Shown piece after piece: positions 8,782-18,044 of a stretch of DNA of 48,946 nt. Under the pieces are notes generated by a model that made no database searches, had not been told where the DNA came from, and saw only the letters and a list, made by a program, of their open reading frames with translations. Numbering within the stretch: the first letter of the stretch is position 1; each line of letters starts with the position of its first letter. The stretch is from contig NZ_AVHW01000085.1 of assembly GCF_000449425.2 (NCBI RefSeq), positions 1-48,946 on the forward strand, read 5' to 3'. This DNA comes from Clostridioides difficile CD160 (GTDB taxonomy: Bacteria; Bacillota; Clostridia; Peptostreptococcales; Peptostreptococcaceae). The translations under genes and the position numbers were made by a program.

Positions 8782-10035
8782 ATGCAAAATTTAGATAAAA
8801 TAAATAATTCTTTTAACAAAAACTTTAACCTTATGGTACTTGGTCAAATTATATCTATACTGGGTTCATCATTATTAAGATTTGCTCTTTCTACTTATAT
8901 TTTAGATATAACAGGTCGTGCAGATATATTTGCAACTTTATATGCAATATCAAATATTCCACTTCTATTGTCCCCAATTGGTGGTGCAATAGCTGATAGA
9001 TTCAATCGTAGAAATCTAATGGTTATATTTGATTTTATGAGTTCTATAATTATTCTCATTTTTATCTGTCTTTTTTCTACTCTAAATGATTCTATTGTAT
9101 TGATTGGAATTGTTATGATACTCCTATCTATTATTAGTTGTATGTATCAACCTACTGTACAGGCAAGTATACCTTTAATAGTAAATGAAAAAGATTTAGA
9201 ACAAGCAAATGGAATTGTAAATGGAATAGGTGCACTTTCAAGTATGTTTGCTCCTGTACTTGGAGGTTTTTTATATGGTCTTATTGGAATTAAGATGCTT
9301 CTTATTATAAGCTGCATTTCATTTTTTCTATCAGCAGTAATGGAGATATTTATTTATATACCTTTTAACAAAAGAGAACTTAATGGAGATATAGTAATGA
9401 CCATAGTTAGTGACATGAAAAAAGGATTCTCTTATATCATAAAACAACCTTATATTAGTAAAGCTATGATTCTGGCAGCTTCTTTAAATTTATTTTTAAC
9501 TCCATTTTTACTTGTAGGAATACAATATATTTTACGTGTAACGATGAACAGTAGTAATAATATGTATGGTATAGGAATAGGAATTATCGAATTTAGCAGT
9601 GTTTTAGGCGCACTTTCAATAGGCTTATTTGCAAAAAAAATGAAGATGAATACACTATATCGCTGGTTAATGCTAATTAGTATTCTGATGATACCAATGG
9701 CTATTTCAATTTCACCTTCAATGCTCAGACTAGGATATTATCCATCTTTTATATTACTATTTATTTGTATTATACCTGTAGCTATGTCTATGACAATTAT
9801 TGCTGTATTTGTTCTAACTATTGTTCAAAAACAAACGCCTAATGAATTATTGGGAAAGGTAATGGCCACTATTACAGCTGTATCACAATGTGTTGCCCCA
9901 GTTGGTCAAATTATGCATGGTAAATTATTTGAAGTTTTTAGTCTTAAAGTTTATATACCTATAATATGTATGTTTATAATTATGCTATTAATCTCAATTC
10001 TTGCTAAGCATCTATATAAGAACGAAATATCATAA
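8782..10035 (+). CDS. MFS efflux transporter (MFS_3, macrolide-efflux/enterobactin-exporter type)
   Basis: A 417-residue inner-membrane protein with about 12 hydrophobic segments. It carries the MFS signature between TM2 and TM3 (GGAIADRFNRRNLM, motif A) and begins with the LGQIISILGSSLLRFALS motif common to MFS_3 macrolide exporters. GAGGGGTG precedes the ATG. The operator-overlapped promoter suggests drug- or metabolite-inducible export. The substrate cannot be deduced. Monocistronic; the likely terminator is about 250 nt downstream. Confidence 0.88.
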   Translation: MQNLDKINNSFNKNFNLMVLGQIISILGSSLLRFALSTYILDITGRADIFATLYAISNIPLLLSPIGGAIADRFNRRNLMVIFDFMSSIIILIFICLFSTLNDSIVLIGIVMILLSIISCMYQPTVQASIPLIVNEKDLEQANGIVNGIGALSSMFAPVLGGFLYGLIGIKMLLIISCISFFLSAVMEIFIYIPFNKRELNGDIVMTIVSDMKKGFSYIIKQPYISKAMILAASLNLFLTPFLLVGIQYILRVTMNSSNNMYGIGIGIIEFSSVLGALSIGLFAKKMKMNTLYRWLMLISILMIPMAISISPSMLRLGYYPSFILLFICIIPVAMSMTIIAVFVLTIVQKQTPNELLGKVMATITAVSQCVAPVGQIMHGKLFEVFSLKVYIPIICMFIIMLLISILAKHLYKNEIS

Positions 10036-10095
10036 TAAAATCATATTATAACTAAAAACATCCAATTTGACATTTTTTCAAAAATATTTTTTAAA

Positions 10096-10139
10096 GTCAA
10101 ATGACTAGATTGATTCTTATTTCAGAATGGCCATTTGAC
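10096..10139. repeat. Small inverted repeat after the MFS gene
   Basis: GTCAAATG (10096-10103) and CATTTGAC (10132-10139) form 8-bp arms; a third copy of the core, ATTTGACA, lies at about 10067. No U-tract follows, so it is a weak terminator at best. Confidence 0.35.
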
Positions 10140-10169
10140 ATAATGTTTATTTATTTTCGATATATATGA

Positions 10170-10304
10170 ACTTTATCTATAATTTCTAAAATAAAATCAG
10201 CTACTGAAGATAAATTAGAAGTACAAAATCGAATTTTTGAATATTTTACTTTAGAGTCATATACTAAAAAAGATATAAATAATAGTGACTATATCAATTA
10301 TTAA
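10170..10304 (+). pseudogene. Possible C-terminal gene remnant without a start codon
   Basis: An open run of 44 codons ending in TAA, rich in charged residues (EDKLEVQNRIFEYF, then SYTKKD) and with codon use like real genes here. It has no ATG/GTG/TTG start or ribosome site and is preceded by a TGA. It may be the decayed 3' end of a lost gene or chance. I do not recognise a family. Confidence 0.2.
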
Positions 10305-10323
10305 GATTAATATAGCCACTATT
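10281..10323. terminator. Shared terminator hairpin for the convergent MFS and lipoprotein genes
   Basis: Arms 10281-10294 and 10310-10323 pair 13 of 14 bp (AATAGTG-x-CTATAT against its complement), with a 15-nt loop. On the minus strand it is followed by a U-rich run (atttatatctttttt), and it lies 70 nt after the lipoprotein stop. On the plus strand ttttaatat follows, so it may also end the MFS transcript. Confidence 0.65.
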
Positions 10324-10393
10324 TTAATATAAACTAAATAAATATTATATTATTTTTCACTTAAAATCTAAACAATCTTTATTTTCATTAAAT

Positions 10394-12697
10394 CTATTGT
10401 TCTGGTTTATATACAACTTTATTATCTTCATCATATATTACCAGAGAATTTGCTTTTATAACTTCATCCTTATACTTGACATCCTTTTGAGAGAAATTAG
10501 CTACTACCTTTAAATCTTCTCCATATTCAGTCATTTGAACTAATCTATCCTCAGAAATAAATTTAAAGTCTGTCATTTCTTTTTTAATAGCCTTTTTATT
10601 AAACTCTGACCATATTTTATTATGAGAAACTATTTCATCTTTGTGTTTTTCCCATTCAGTTCTATCTATATAATACATAGGTGGTGTATTATACAATACT
10701 TCTCTCATCATTCTACTTCCAACTTCGTCCTTAATTTTGAAAGTTCCCCATAACCACTGATGAGAAGATATAACAGAATCATTATAAACTAATCTGAATA
10801 AAGGCAGAGAGTAAACTGGGTCTATAAATATTTTTTTATATTTCTCTTTTACAGGTATCTGTTTTGAAAATACTTCTGGTACTCCTCCTGTTGGAGAATA
10901 GTATTTACCAACATAATATTCACTTTCTTTATTCTTACTCATATCTTTATCTACCCAAGCAAATGCTGGTGTCTCAAGTCCATGTGCAAATGCTATAGTG
11001 CTACTTGAAAAATCATTTCCACCTTCTGAACCTATAACCATATTTGCATTATCTCTTATATATGACATCCTTTCAAGTCTAGCCTTTAAATCTTGTGCTT
11101 GAGTTGTTATGTGATTTTGAGAATAATCATCATAGATTTCACCTGTAGCATCACAATCTATAAACCAAGAATTAAATTTATATCCTTCTTCCAATATACT
11201 TTGTACTCTCTCTTTCACACTTGGTAAAGACAATGTAGGGTTTAGCTTTCTTCCTTCTCCTTGAAATCCAGTTTCTTTTTCACCTTTTTTATTTTCTATA
11301 GTAGCATTTTCATATAGAGATTTATCCTTAAATGACGCCGTACTCCATTTTTCTTCCCCTGGCTTGTGTATAGAATGATATGAATCATATGGTCCTACTA
11401 GATACCCTAAATCATTAGCTCTTTTAACCATCTCTGGGGATATATAACCCTCTTCCATATCATCAAAGCCTATCCAAGCATTTTTAATACCAGATTTATT
11501 GATATCATTAATTACATCAATTGTATTATACTTTGCCCATGTATCAACATTATTCACACTGTCTCCCAACTTTGATTTTAATAACTTCTTGTTAAATTCT
11601 ATAAGTTCTACTCTATTTAATTTAGATATACCTTTATCTAGTACTTTTTTTATCTCTTTATCCTTGCTGTTAAAAACTTTGTCATTATAAAAAGTATTCA
11701 TCTGCATAACTTCATTAAATACTTGAACTATTTGATTCTTTTGATATTTATCTATATAATCTTGAGTTTTTATTTGATTAATCACTTCTATAAATTCACT
11801 ATCATCAGGCTTCATACTTAAAAGTTCTTTCATCCAATTAACCAAATCATCTGATAAGTTTTCTTTTAATTTATTCCATTTAATATCATTTATTGTTATT
11901 ATAGATTTATCTCCAAAATAAATTTGTGGTGCTCCATAAAGCTTTTCAATATTCTTATTTTCCTTAGATTTTTCTTTTAATGTTTTAAACTCTCCTTTAT
12001 CAACTATATAGTTTTTATAAGTTTTTGCTACATCTGTAATATTTTTATTAGTCAAATATACTTTAAATCCATATTCTTTATTTTTATTGATACTTGGATA
12101 TTCATGTTTAAATGTAAAATTAATCTTATCTTTAGAACTAAATTCAATTTCATTATTGAATTCATTTTCAATAATATAGAGCACAGAATATTTTGCCTTG
12201 TTTACTGCAAAGAATTGCATTGAAAAAGATTCTATAACATTATAAGTTGATTCATTTAAATGCTCTTTCCAGTACTTATCATTACTTGGAATAAACTTAC
12301 CTTCATAAAGTGGTAGTACATAGCTTTCACCTTCAACTTTAGGCCAATTAAAGCTCGTTTCTTTTTCTGAGTTAGATTTAATATTTACATCTAAATAATT
12401 GTCCTCTTTTTTTATATTTATGTCTATGTTTTCATCAGGATATGTCCACGATGCTTGTGTACTCGTCTTTTTAAAATTTGATACCTTCCTTTCTTTTGAT
12501 GGTTCAGATATCTTTTCTTTTGAACCACCGGATTCAACTGATACCTCAAAGGTTTCAGGTTTCACTTCAAAGCTAAAATCCAAATTTTTAACACTATACA
12601 TGGATGATGTGCTATTAGCCACCTCACCACTACTACATCCAGTAAGAGTAGTTACAACAACCATACAACTTATAAATATCGAGACTATTTTTTTCAT
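10394..12697 (-). CDS. Lipoprotein glycoside hydrolase, GH129/GH101-related
   Basis: A 767-residue predicted lipoprotein: hydrophobic signal then lipobox LTGC with the lipidated Cys at 21, so it should sit on the outer membrane face. An N-terminal beta-rich region (about 35-230) precedes a TIM-barrel-like region with WIGFDDMEEGY, FNSWFIDCDATGE (candidate catalytic Asp) and VIGSEGG, the layout of the GH101-related GH129 group (alpha-N-acetylgalactosaminidase-like). Family assignment is by eye; substrate is not established. The ATG at 12697 follows GGAGGTGG by a normal distance; the in-frame GTG at 12706 overlaps that site. It starts 47 nt after the GH73 gene, so the two are one operon acting on envelope or host glycans. 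Confidence 0.65.
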   Translation of the reverse strand: MKKIVSIFISCMVVVTTLTGCSSGEVANSTSSMYSVKNLDFSFEVKPETFEVSVESGGSKEKISEPSKERKVSNFKKTSTQASWTYPDENIDINIKKEDNYLDVNIKSNSEKETSFNWPKVEGESYVLPLYEGKFIPSNDKYWKEHLNESTYNVIESFSMQFFAVNKAKYSVLYIIENEFNNEIEFSSKDKINFTFKHEYPSINKNKEYGFKVYLTNKNITDVAKTYKNYIVDKGEFKTLKEKSKENKNIEKLYGAPQIYFGDKSIITINDIKWNKLKENLSDDLVNWMKELLSMKPDDSEFIEVINQIKTQDYIDKYQKNQIVQVFNEVMQMNTFYNDKVFNSKDKEIKKVLDKGISKLNRVELIEFNKKLLKSKLGDSVNNVDTWAKYNTIDVINDINKSGIKNAWIGFDDMEEGYISPEMVKRANDLGYLVGPYDSYHSIHKPGEEKWSTASFKDKSLYENATIENKKGEKETGFQGEGRKLNPTLSLPSVKERVQSILEEGYKFNSWFIDCDATGEIYDDYSQNHITTQAQDLKARLERMSYIRDNANMVIGSEGGNDFSSSTIAFAHGLETPAFAWVDKDMSKNKESEYYVGKYYSPTGGVPEVFSKQIPVKEKYKKIFIDPVYSLPLFRLVYNDSVISSHQWLWGTFKIKDEVGSRMMREVLYNTPPMYYIDRTEWEKHKDEIVSHNKIWSEFNKKAIKKEMTDFKFISEDRLVQMTEYGEDLKVVANFSQKDVKYKDEVIKANSLVIYDEDNKVVYKPEQ

Positions 12698-12744
12698 AAA
12701 AGCCACCTCCTCGATAAATATATCATCCTTATGTTACGTCAAAG

Positions 12745-13638
12745 TTACATTTCACTTTGAATTTCACTATCTATTAATTGAAGATTATATTGTTGAATTA
12801 GTTCTATTAAACGTTCTGCATATATGCTATTTCCATTTTCATCCTTTGCAGTACTATAACCAGCTTTTTCTAATGCTTTAGCTTGATATATATACGTTTT
12901 TGCGTCAAACACACCATTGGTTTTATATCTTTTATTTGTAGCCAAAAATTTTGCATGGTCTTTTATAGATTCATTTTTATCATCATATATTCTAAATTTA
13001 TCATCTATAATTGTATCTAAATGTTCTTTTGTTTCTAAAGTCACTGATTTCCCTTTCCAAGAAGCATCCGCCTTTATACCAAATAGATTATTATGTTGTT
13101 TTGCTAAAGTTGACTTGCCCCAGCTAGATTCGATTATAGCTTGCGCAATAGTTATAGATGGAAGTATTTTATAATCTTCGTAATTTTGTATAGCTTCTGC
13201 TTTAATTTCGTTTATAAACTTCATATACTGTGTATCAGACTTCAATCTTTCTGGCTTTATGCCATACTCCTTAAGCTCATCAATATAATTATCAACCAAT
13301 CTTTTTTGTTTATTACTAAATTCTAACTCATCCAGAACATTACTTAATTTATTTATTTTATTATTTTTAGAAAAATTTTTAACAAATAAATCTGATACTT
13401 CTTTTATTTGTGAATCTTTAATATCTTTCAAGTTATTTTTATTCAATACAGCAACAATAGAAGCTACATACTTCCAGTTAACTTGTACATTATTTTTACT
13501 TGCCAAATCAGCATATTTTATATATTTACTGACCTCTATATCTTCCTTATTTATCTCTCTAGTGAAATATTCTTTTACTCCTACACCTATTAAAACTGAT
13601 ATTATCAGTATTATAACAATGAATTTTTTATTCTTCAT
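12745..13638 (-). CDS. Membrane-anchored endo-beta-N-acetylglucosaminidase (GH73)
   Basis: A 297-residue protein with an uncleaved-looking N-terminal anchor (residues 5-21, FIVIILIISVLIGVG), an Asn/Lys-rich helical linker, and a C-terminal GH73 glucosaminidase domain (about 155-290). Recognisable motifs are LPSITIAQAIIESSWGKS with catalytic Glu170, NNLFGIKA, and a terminal YAERLIELIQQYNL. It hydrolyses the GlcNAc-MurNAc bond of peptidoglycan. GGGAGG precedes the ATG. It is the first gene of an operon with the GH129-like lipoprotein. Three direct repeats at 13709-13736 in its upstream region suggest response-regulator control. Confidence 0.87.
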   Translation of the reverse strand: MKNKKFIVIILIISVLIGVGVKEYFTREINKEDIEVSKYIKYADLASKNNVQVNWKYVASIVAVLNKNNLKDIKDSQIKEVSDLFVKNFSKNNKINKLSNVLDELEFSNKQKRLVDNYIDELKEYGIKPERLKSDTQYMKFINEIKAEAIQNYEDYKILPSITIAQAIIESSWGKSTLAKQHNNLFGIKADASWKGKSVTLETKEHLDTIIDDKFRIYDDKNESIKDHAKFLATNKRYKTNGVFDAKTYIYQAKALEKAGYSTAKDENGNSIYAERLIELIQQYNLQLIDSEIQSEM

Positions 13639-13708
13639 AATTATTGTCCTCCCTTATTTATCTGCTGAATACAATATATCTTATTTTTGTTACATCTTCT
13701 TTACGAAA

Positions 13709-13736
13709 TTATGAAGATTTTATGAAGATTTATGAA
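13709..13736. promoter_or_regulatory. Three direct repeats, possible response-regulator box
   Basis: TTATGAA occurs at 13709-13715, 13720-13726 and 13730-13736, i.e. with 11- and 10-bp periods on one helix face. On the transcribed strand this reads TTCATAA three times, about 70-100 bp before the GH73 start. Periodic direct repeats of this kind are typical of OmpR/PhoB-family response regulators. Confidence 0.4.
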
Positions 13737-13792
13737 ATATATTTAACTAAAAGCACGATTATTGTTATAATATATAGTTTTCTATTAAACAA

Positions 13793-13840
13793 AAATAGTT
13801 AAAATAAATTCATAATTAGATAAACTTATTTTAACTATTT
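13793..13840 (-). terminator. Terminator of the maltose phosphorylase operon
   Basis: Perfect 15-bp arms (13793-13807 and 13826-13840) with an 18-nt loop, 14 nt after the phosphorylase stop on the minus strand. It is followed by ttttgttt. Confidence 0.8.
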
Positions 13841-13854
13841 ACATAATAAAAATA

Positions 13855-16152
13855 TTATTTAAATTTATTTCTATCAATTTTTATATATTTTTCTAATATA
13901 TATTTTTTACCATATACAATAATTTTTATTGGCTTACCTTTTAAATTTTCTATTTTAATTAAATCACTACATACATCTACATTAATAATATTATCTTTAT
14001 AGCTTATGTTGAAAGAATAACCTCTCCATTCTTTAGGTAACTTAGGGTCAAAAGATAATGTTTCATCCCATGTCCTCATACCTGCAAACCCATGCACAAT
14101 AGAAAGCCATGAACCAGACATAGAAGTTATATGAAGTCCATCATTGGTATCATTATTATAATTGTCTAAATCAAGTCTAGCAGTTCTTGAGTATAATTCA
14201 TAAGCTTTGTCCAAATCATCTATTTCAGAAGCAATAATGGAATAAATACTAGAAGATAAAGAAGATTCATGTACAGTATATTTTTCATAGAAATCAAAAT
14301 TTCTCTTTTTTTCTTCTTTAGTAAATCTATTTCCAAAATAGTAAATTCCCTGTAATACATCTGCTTGTTTTATAAAACAAGACCTAAGAATCCTATCCCA
14401 GGACCAGTTTTGATTAAGAGGAAGATTTTCTTTTGGCAAATCTTTTACTTCTATAAATTCTTTATCTAAAAAATTATCATTTTGAACTATTATTTTTAAC
14501 TCATCATCATATGGCAGATAGATTTTTTTTGATATCATTTGCCATAGCTCAACTTCTTCTTTAGTTACACTGTTTCTGTCAATACATTCACTATATTCTA
14601 TTTCTAATTTTAATACATTTTCTACAGCATATTCTAAGCACCATTTAGCTATATAATTAGTATACCAATTATTGTTGATATTGTTTTCATACTCATTTGG
14701 ACCAGTTACACCATGTATCATATACAAATCTTTTTTTATAGATAAATGAACTCTACTAGCCCAAAATCTAGCTATTTCTATTATTACATCTATTCCTTTT
14801 TCTTTTATGTATTCAAAGTCACCTGTATAATTTGTATAATTATATATTGCATATACGATACTTCCATTTCGGTGTATTTCTTCAAATGTTATCTCCCACT
14901 CATTATGGCATTCTACTCCATCAAATGTAACCATTGGATATAATGCACCTTTAAGTCCTAGTTTTTTTGCATTATCTTTTGCTTGCTCCAATTGATTATA
15001 TCTATATTCCAGAAGGTTTCTAGTTACCTTCTTATCTGCTACCCCTAGATATACTGGAACACAAAATGCTTCTGTATCCCAATAAGTAGCCCCTCCATAC
15101 TTTTCTCCAGTAAAACCTTTTGGACCTATATTCAATCTTGAATCTTCTCCATAATATGTTGAAAATAGTTGAAATAAATTGTATCGTATGCCTTGTTGAC
15201 TACTTTTATCTCCATTTATTTTTACATCTGCACTTTTCCATCTTTCATTCCATAATTTGATATGTTCATTTAATATATCATTATAACCTTTAGGTATTTC
15301 TCTATTTAAAATATCTTTACATTTTCTTAATAACTCACTTTCCTTATAATCTCTAGTTGAAGTTATAGATACATATTTTTCTATACTAGCAACCTCATTT
15401 TTTAGAATATCCATTGTTATTGAATTCTCACAGTAATTATAGTCATTTGTATGAGATATGTCTTTTATCTTACCACTTGCCTTAATATGCATCATTGCAC
15501 CCACAGTAAATACTGGTGTATTAAATGCATTTTCCTTTGTTCTAGAAAGTATGCTTCCTTGATATTCTAAAGAACTTGAAGAAACTCCATTCCAAAACTC
15601 TTCCTCATAATTTGAATCTTCATTTTTTATGTTTGAATCTAAATATGGTATGAACTTTATTTTAGCATCAGAATTTAATGCTTTTATACTGTATTTAATT
15701 ACTGCTAACTCCTTAACTGATATGCTTAAAAATCTAGTAATGTTAACTTCAAATTTTTTATTATTTATGTGTACAATAAATCTACGATTTAAAATACCAT
15801 TTTTCATATCTAGTTCTCTATAAAAATCTTCAATTTTACATTTTGCTAAATCTAATTCTACATCATCTATGAAAATTCTTATCCCTATATAGTTGACTGA
15901 ATTAGGAATTTTACCAAAGTACTCTGGATATCCATTTTTCCACCATCCAACACGAGTTTTATCTGGAAACCATACTCCAGCTATATAAGAACCCTTATGA
16001 GTATCTCCACTATAGTTTTCCTCATAGTTTCCTCTCATACCCATGTAACCATTACCTATACTCATTATAGATTCTGCTAATCTATTTTCTTTGATTTCAA
16101 TTTTGTCTTGTGTAATCTTCCATTCATCTATATTATTAAATAAACATTTCAT
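13855..16152 (-). CDS. mapA: GH65 glycoside phosphorylase, probably maltose phosphorylase
   Basis: A 765-residue cytoplasmic inverting phosphorylase of family GH65, converting an alpha-glucoside plus phosphate to glucose and beta-glucose-1-phosphate. Present are the N-terminal beta-sandwich (about 1-270), the (alpha/alpha)6 barrel with NEWEITFEEIH (about 418-428, containing the general acid) and the maltose-phosphorylase-like TGPNEYENNINNNWYTNY, which I recall from B. subtilis YvdK/MapA. The ATGA overlap with the upstream beta-phosphoglucomutase gene shows translational coupling and fits the pathway, since the product is that enzyme's substrate. Kojibiose or trehalose phosphorylase remain possible; maltose is favoured by the motif and the nearby GH13 enzyme. 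Confidence 0.82.
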   Translation of the reverse strand: MKCLFNNIDEWKITQDKIEIKENRLAESIMSIGNGYMGMRGNYEENYSGDTHKGSYIAGVWFPDKTRVGWWKNGYPEYFGKIPNSVNYIGIRIFIDDVELDLAKCKIEDFYRELDMKNGILNRRFIVHINNKKFEVNITRFLSISVKELAVIKYSIKALNSDAKIKFIPYLDSNIKNEDSNYEEEFWNGVSSSSLEYQGSILSRTKENAFNTPVFTVGAMMHIKASGKIKDISHTNDYNYCENSITMDILKNEVASIEKYVSITSTRDYKESELLRKCKDILNREIPKGYNDILNEHIKLWNERWKSADVKINGDKSSQQGIRYNLFQLFSTYYGEDSRLNIGPKGFTGEKYGGATYWDTEAFCVPVYLGVADKKVTRNLLEYRYNQLEQAKDNAKKLGLKGALYPMVTFDGVECHNEWEITFEEIHRNGSIVYAIYNYTNYTGDFEYIKEKGIDVIIEIARFWASRVHLSIKKDLYMIHGVTGPNEYENNINNNWYTNYIAKWCLEYAVENVLKLEIEYSECIDRNSVTKEEVELWQMISKKIYLPYDDELKIIVQNDNFLDKEFIEVKDLPKENLPLNQNWSWDRILRSCFIKQADVLQGIYYFGNRFTKEEKKRNFDFYEKYTVHESSLSSSIYSIIASEIDDLDKAYELYSRTARLDLDNYNNDTNDGLHITSMSGSWLSIVHGFAGMRTWDETLSFDPKLPKEWRGYSFNISYKDNIINVDVCSDLIKIENLKGKPIKIIVYGKKYILEKYIKIDRNKFK

Positions 16153-16829
16153 ATAATTCTCCTAACCATATACTCATTATACTTTTCTTGTATATATTCA
16201 AAATTTAATTGACTTGTTGATTCTACAACTAAATTTGCTTTTTTTAAATTCTCATAGTTTCCAACTCCAACAGAAAACATATTAGCAGAGTTTATAGCAT
16301 CTATCCCTGCATTTGCATCTTCTATTCCTATACAATTTTGGGGATTTACATCAAGTCCTTTTGCTGACATAAGAAATATATCTGGATGTGGTTTGCTATT
16401 TTTACATTTTCCTGCATCGGCTATAAAATCAAATTTATCACTTATACCCAAATGATTTAATACATTTGTTGCATTCTTACTTGCAGAAGATAAGCCTATT
16501 TTTATATTATTAGATTTTATATCGCTTAACAAACTTTCTATTCCAGGTAAAATATCATTTGAATTTATCTCATCTATTAATGATACATAATTATTATTTT
16601 TTTCTTCAGCCATTTTCAATTTTTCTTCTTCTGAAAATAAGTATTTTTTATTTCCAAATTCTAATATTCTATCCAACGACTCCATTCTGCTTATTCCTTT
16701 TAAAGATTCATTAAATTTTGTATCTATATCTATACCAACATTATGTGCTAGTTTTTTCCAAGCCATATAGTGATAGTATGCAGTATCTGTAATTACACCA
16801 TCTAAATCAAATATAAATGCTTCAATCAT
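16149..16829 (-). CDS. pgmB: Beta-phosphoglucomutase
   Basis: A 226-residue HAD-superfamily mutase interconverting beta-glucose-1-phosphate and glucose-6-phosphate. Hallmarks: DLDG with nucleophile Asp8 and acid/base Asp10, cap-domain motif KGISRMESLD (beta-PGM signature KGxSRxxSL), GLSSASKNA (motif II), the motif III lysine in SKPHPDIFL, and GIEDANAGI (motif IV). All are intact and the length is standard. It is the first gene of a coupled pair with the GH65 phosphorylase, channelling maltose to glycolysis. Confidence 0.93.
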   Translation of the reverse strand: MIEAFIFDLDGVITDTAYYHYMAWKKLAHNVGIDIDTKFNESLKGISRMESLDRILEFGNKKYLFSEEEKLKMAEEKNNNYVSLIDEINSNDILPGIESLLSDIKSNNIKIGLSSASKNATNVLNHLGISDKFDFIADAGKCKNSKPHPDIFLMSAKGLDVNPQNCIGIEDANAGIDAINSANMFSVGVGNYENLKKANLVVESTSQLNFEYIQEKYNEYMVRRII

Positions 16830-16923
16830 TCTTATTTCCTCTTTCTACAAGAATTTTTTAACCTAATAATCAATTTATTTTATATCCTATCTCTTGTATT
16901 TAAGATATTTTTTATGGAATTAT

Positions 16924-17808
16924 CTATTCTAATTTAGTCTTTAATTCAAAATCCATTTCCATTTTACTTTCTTGTACACCTTGTTTTTTTATCGTTCTAC
17001 AAAAATTCGACCACATTACTCCAGAAAAAGCATTTAAATAGTTTATGTTACAAATAAATTTTCCTTTTTCAATTTCTTTTTTATACAATTTTGGTCCAAC
17101 CATATACACTGGAAATATAGCCCATGCTTCTTTTCCCCTGTATTTTTTTGCAAATTTTGTATAGTTTTCATTCTTCATAACACACACTAAAAATACACAT
17201 ATGAACGGATTTTGTTGAACATCTATACCAAAAGAAAAAGATATATCTGTTTCCAACTCTTTTTCTATTTTATATAGATTTTCCTGAATCTGATTTTCAA
17301 GTTTTCGTGAAGCTTCATTACAAAACTCTTTAATTTCATTATATGAAATTGGAACCCATAATGGAGTATCTGATATATAGTCTATGGCTTTATTATCAAA
17401 AGGTAACTCTCTTCGCTTCATTTCAGCTATAGCAGACATATAATTTTTATCAGATATAAAAAAAGTTACAATTTTATTTTTATCCACATATATCTTGACT
17501 GGACACCCTTGCTTCTTGTTATTTATTGAAATTTTAGTAATATCATGATATGAATACTCTTTTTCACTTCCCATACATTTACGAACTTTAATACTATGTA
17601 AGTCAAAAATAATATACTTTCTCATACAATTGATAATTGAAGCTAATCCATACATTGTAAATACAAAAGTAATTAGCACTATATAATATAATTTAATATA
17701 TACAAGAAATACATTTATAATAATTCCAATTAATAAAAGTGTAACTCCCAAAATTAGATTTACAACCCCAGATTTTACTATAACTATATGCTCTTTATAG
17801 TCATTCAT
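16924..17808 (-). CDS. Membrane protein of unknown function, two N-terminal TM segments
   Basis: A 294-residue protein I cannot name. Residues of about 12-35 and 40-62 are hydrophobic membrane spans separated by a very short turn. They are followed by a PH-like/bacterial-PH type stretch (IIFDLHSIKVRKCMGSEKEYSYHDITKI) and then a soluble C-terminal region of about 150 residues with several Trp and aromatic clusters. No signal peptidase site, catalytic motif or lipobox is seen. It lies between the maltose operon and the GH13 gene on the same strand with its own upstream repeats, so it is probably a separate unit. Confidence 0.6.
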   Translation of the reverse strand: MNDYKEHIVIVKSGVVNLILGVTLLLIGIIINVFLVYIKLYYIVLITFVFTMYGLASIINCMRKYIIFDLHSIKVRKCMGSEKEYSYHDITKISINNKKQGCPVKIYVDKNKIVTFFISDKNYMSAIAEMKRRELPFDNKAIDYISDTPLWVPISYNEIKEFCNEASRKLENQIQENLYKIEKELETDISFSFGIDVQQNPFICVFLVCVMKNENYTKFAKKYRGKEAWAIFPVYMVGPKLYKKEIEKGKFICNINYLNAFSGVMWSNFCRTIKKQGVQESKMEMDFELKTKLE

Positions 17809-17988
17809 ATCTTTACTTCCTCCTACCTATTCAGTAATTACTTGTTTTTACTAAATTACAGAATGATTAGAAGTGTTAACATTTATTTTTATTCAAATAA
17901 AAAATTTACTTCATTTATTTTACTACAAATAGTTTCTTTATAAAATTGTACTGCATTTGTTTATCATGATTAATAATGTTTTTTTAAT

Positions 17989-18020
17989 AGTATAAAACTT
18001 TATCATGAAATTATCATGAA
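17989..18020 (-). promoter_or_regulatory. Candidate promoter with two direct repeats, before the unknown membrane gene
   Basis: TTATCATGAA occurs at 18000-18009 and 18011-18020, an exact 11-bp period, and a third TTATCATGA lies at 17961-17969. On the minus strand the repeats precede a TATACT (17989-17994) at about the -35 position, the arrangement of a response-regulator-activated promoter with a poor -35. It is close to the 3' end of the GH13 gene but points to the gene starting at 17808. Confidence 0.4.
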
Positions 18021-18044
18021 CTCTAAAATAAATACGTTTTTATA

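Noticed and set aside
12399-12881. Long open frame on the plus strand, opposite the lipoprotein and GH73 genes
   Set aside because: It is antisense to two genes with clear domains and ribosome sites, and its translation is Ser/Phe-rich antisense-like with no family resemblance.
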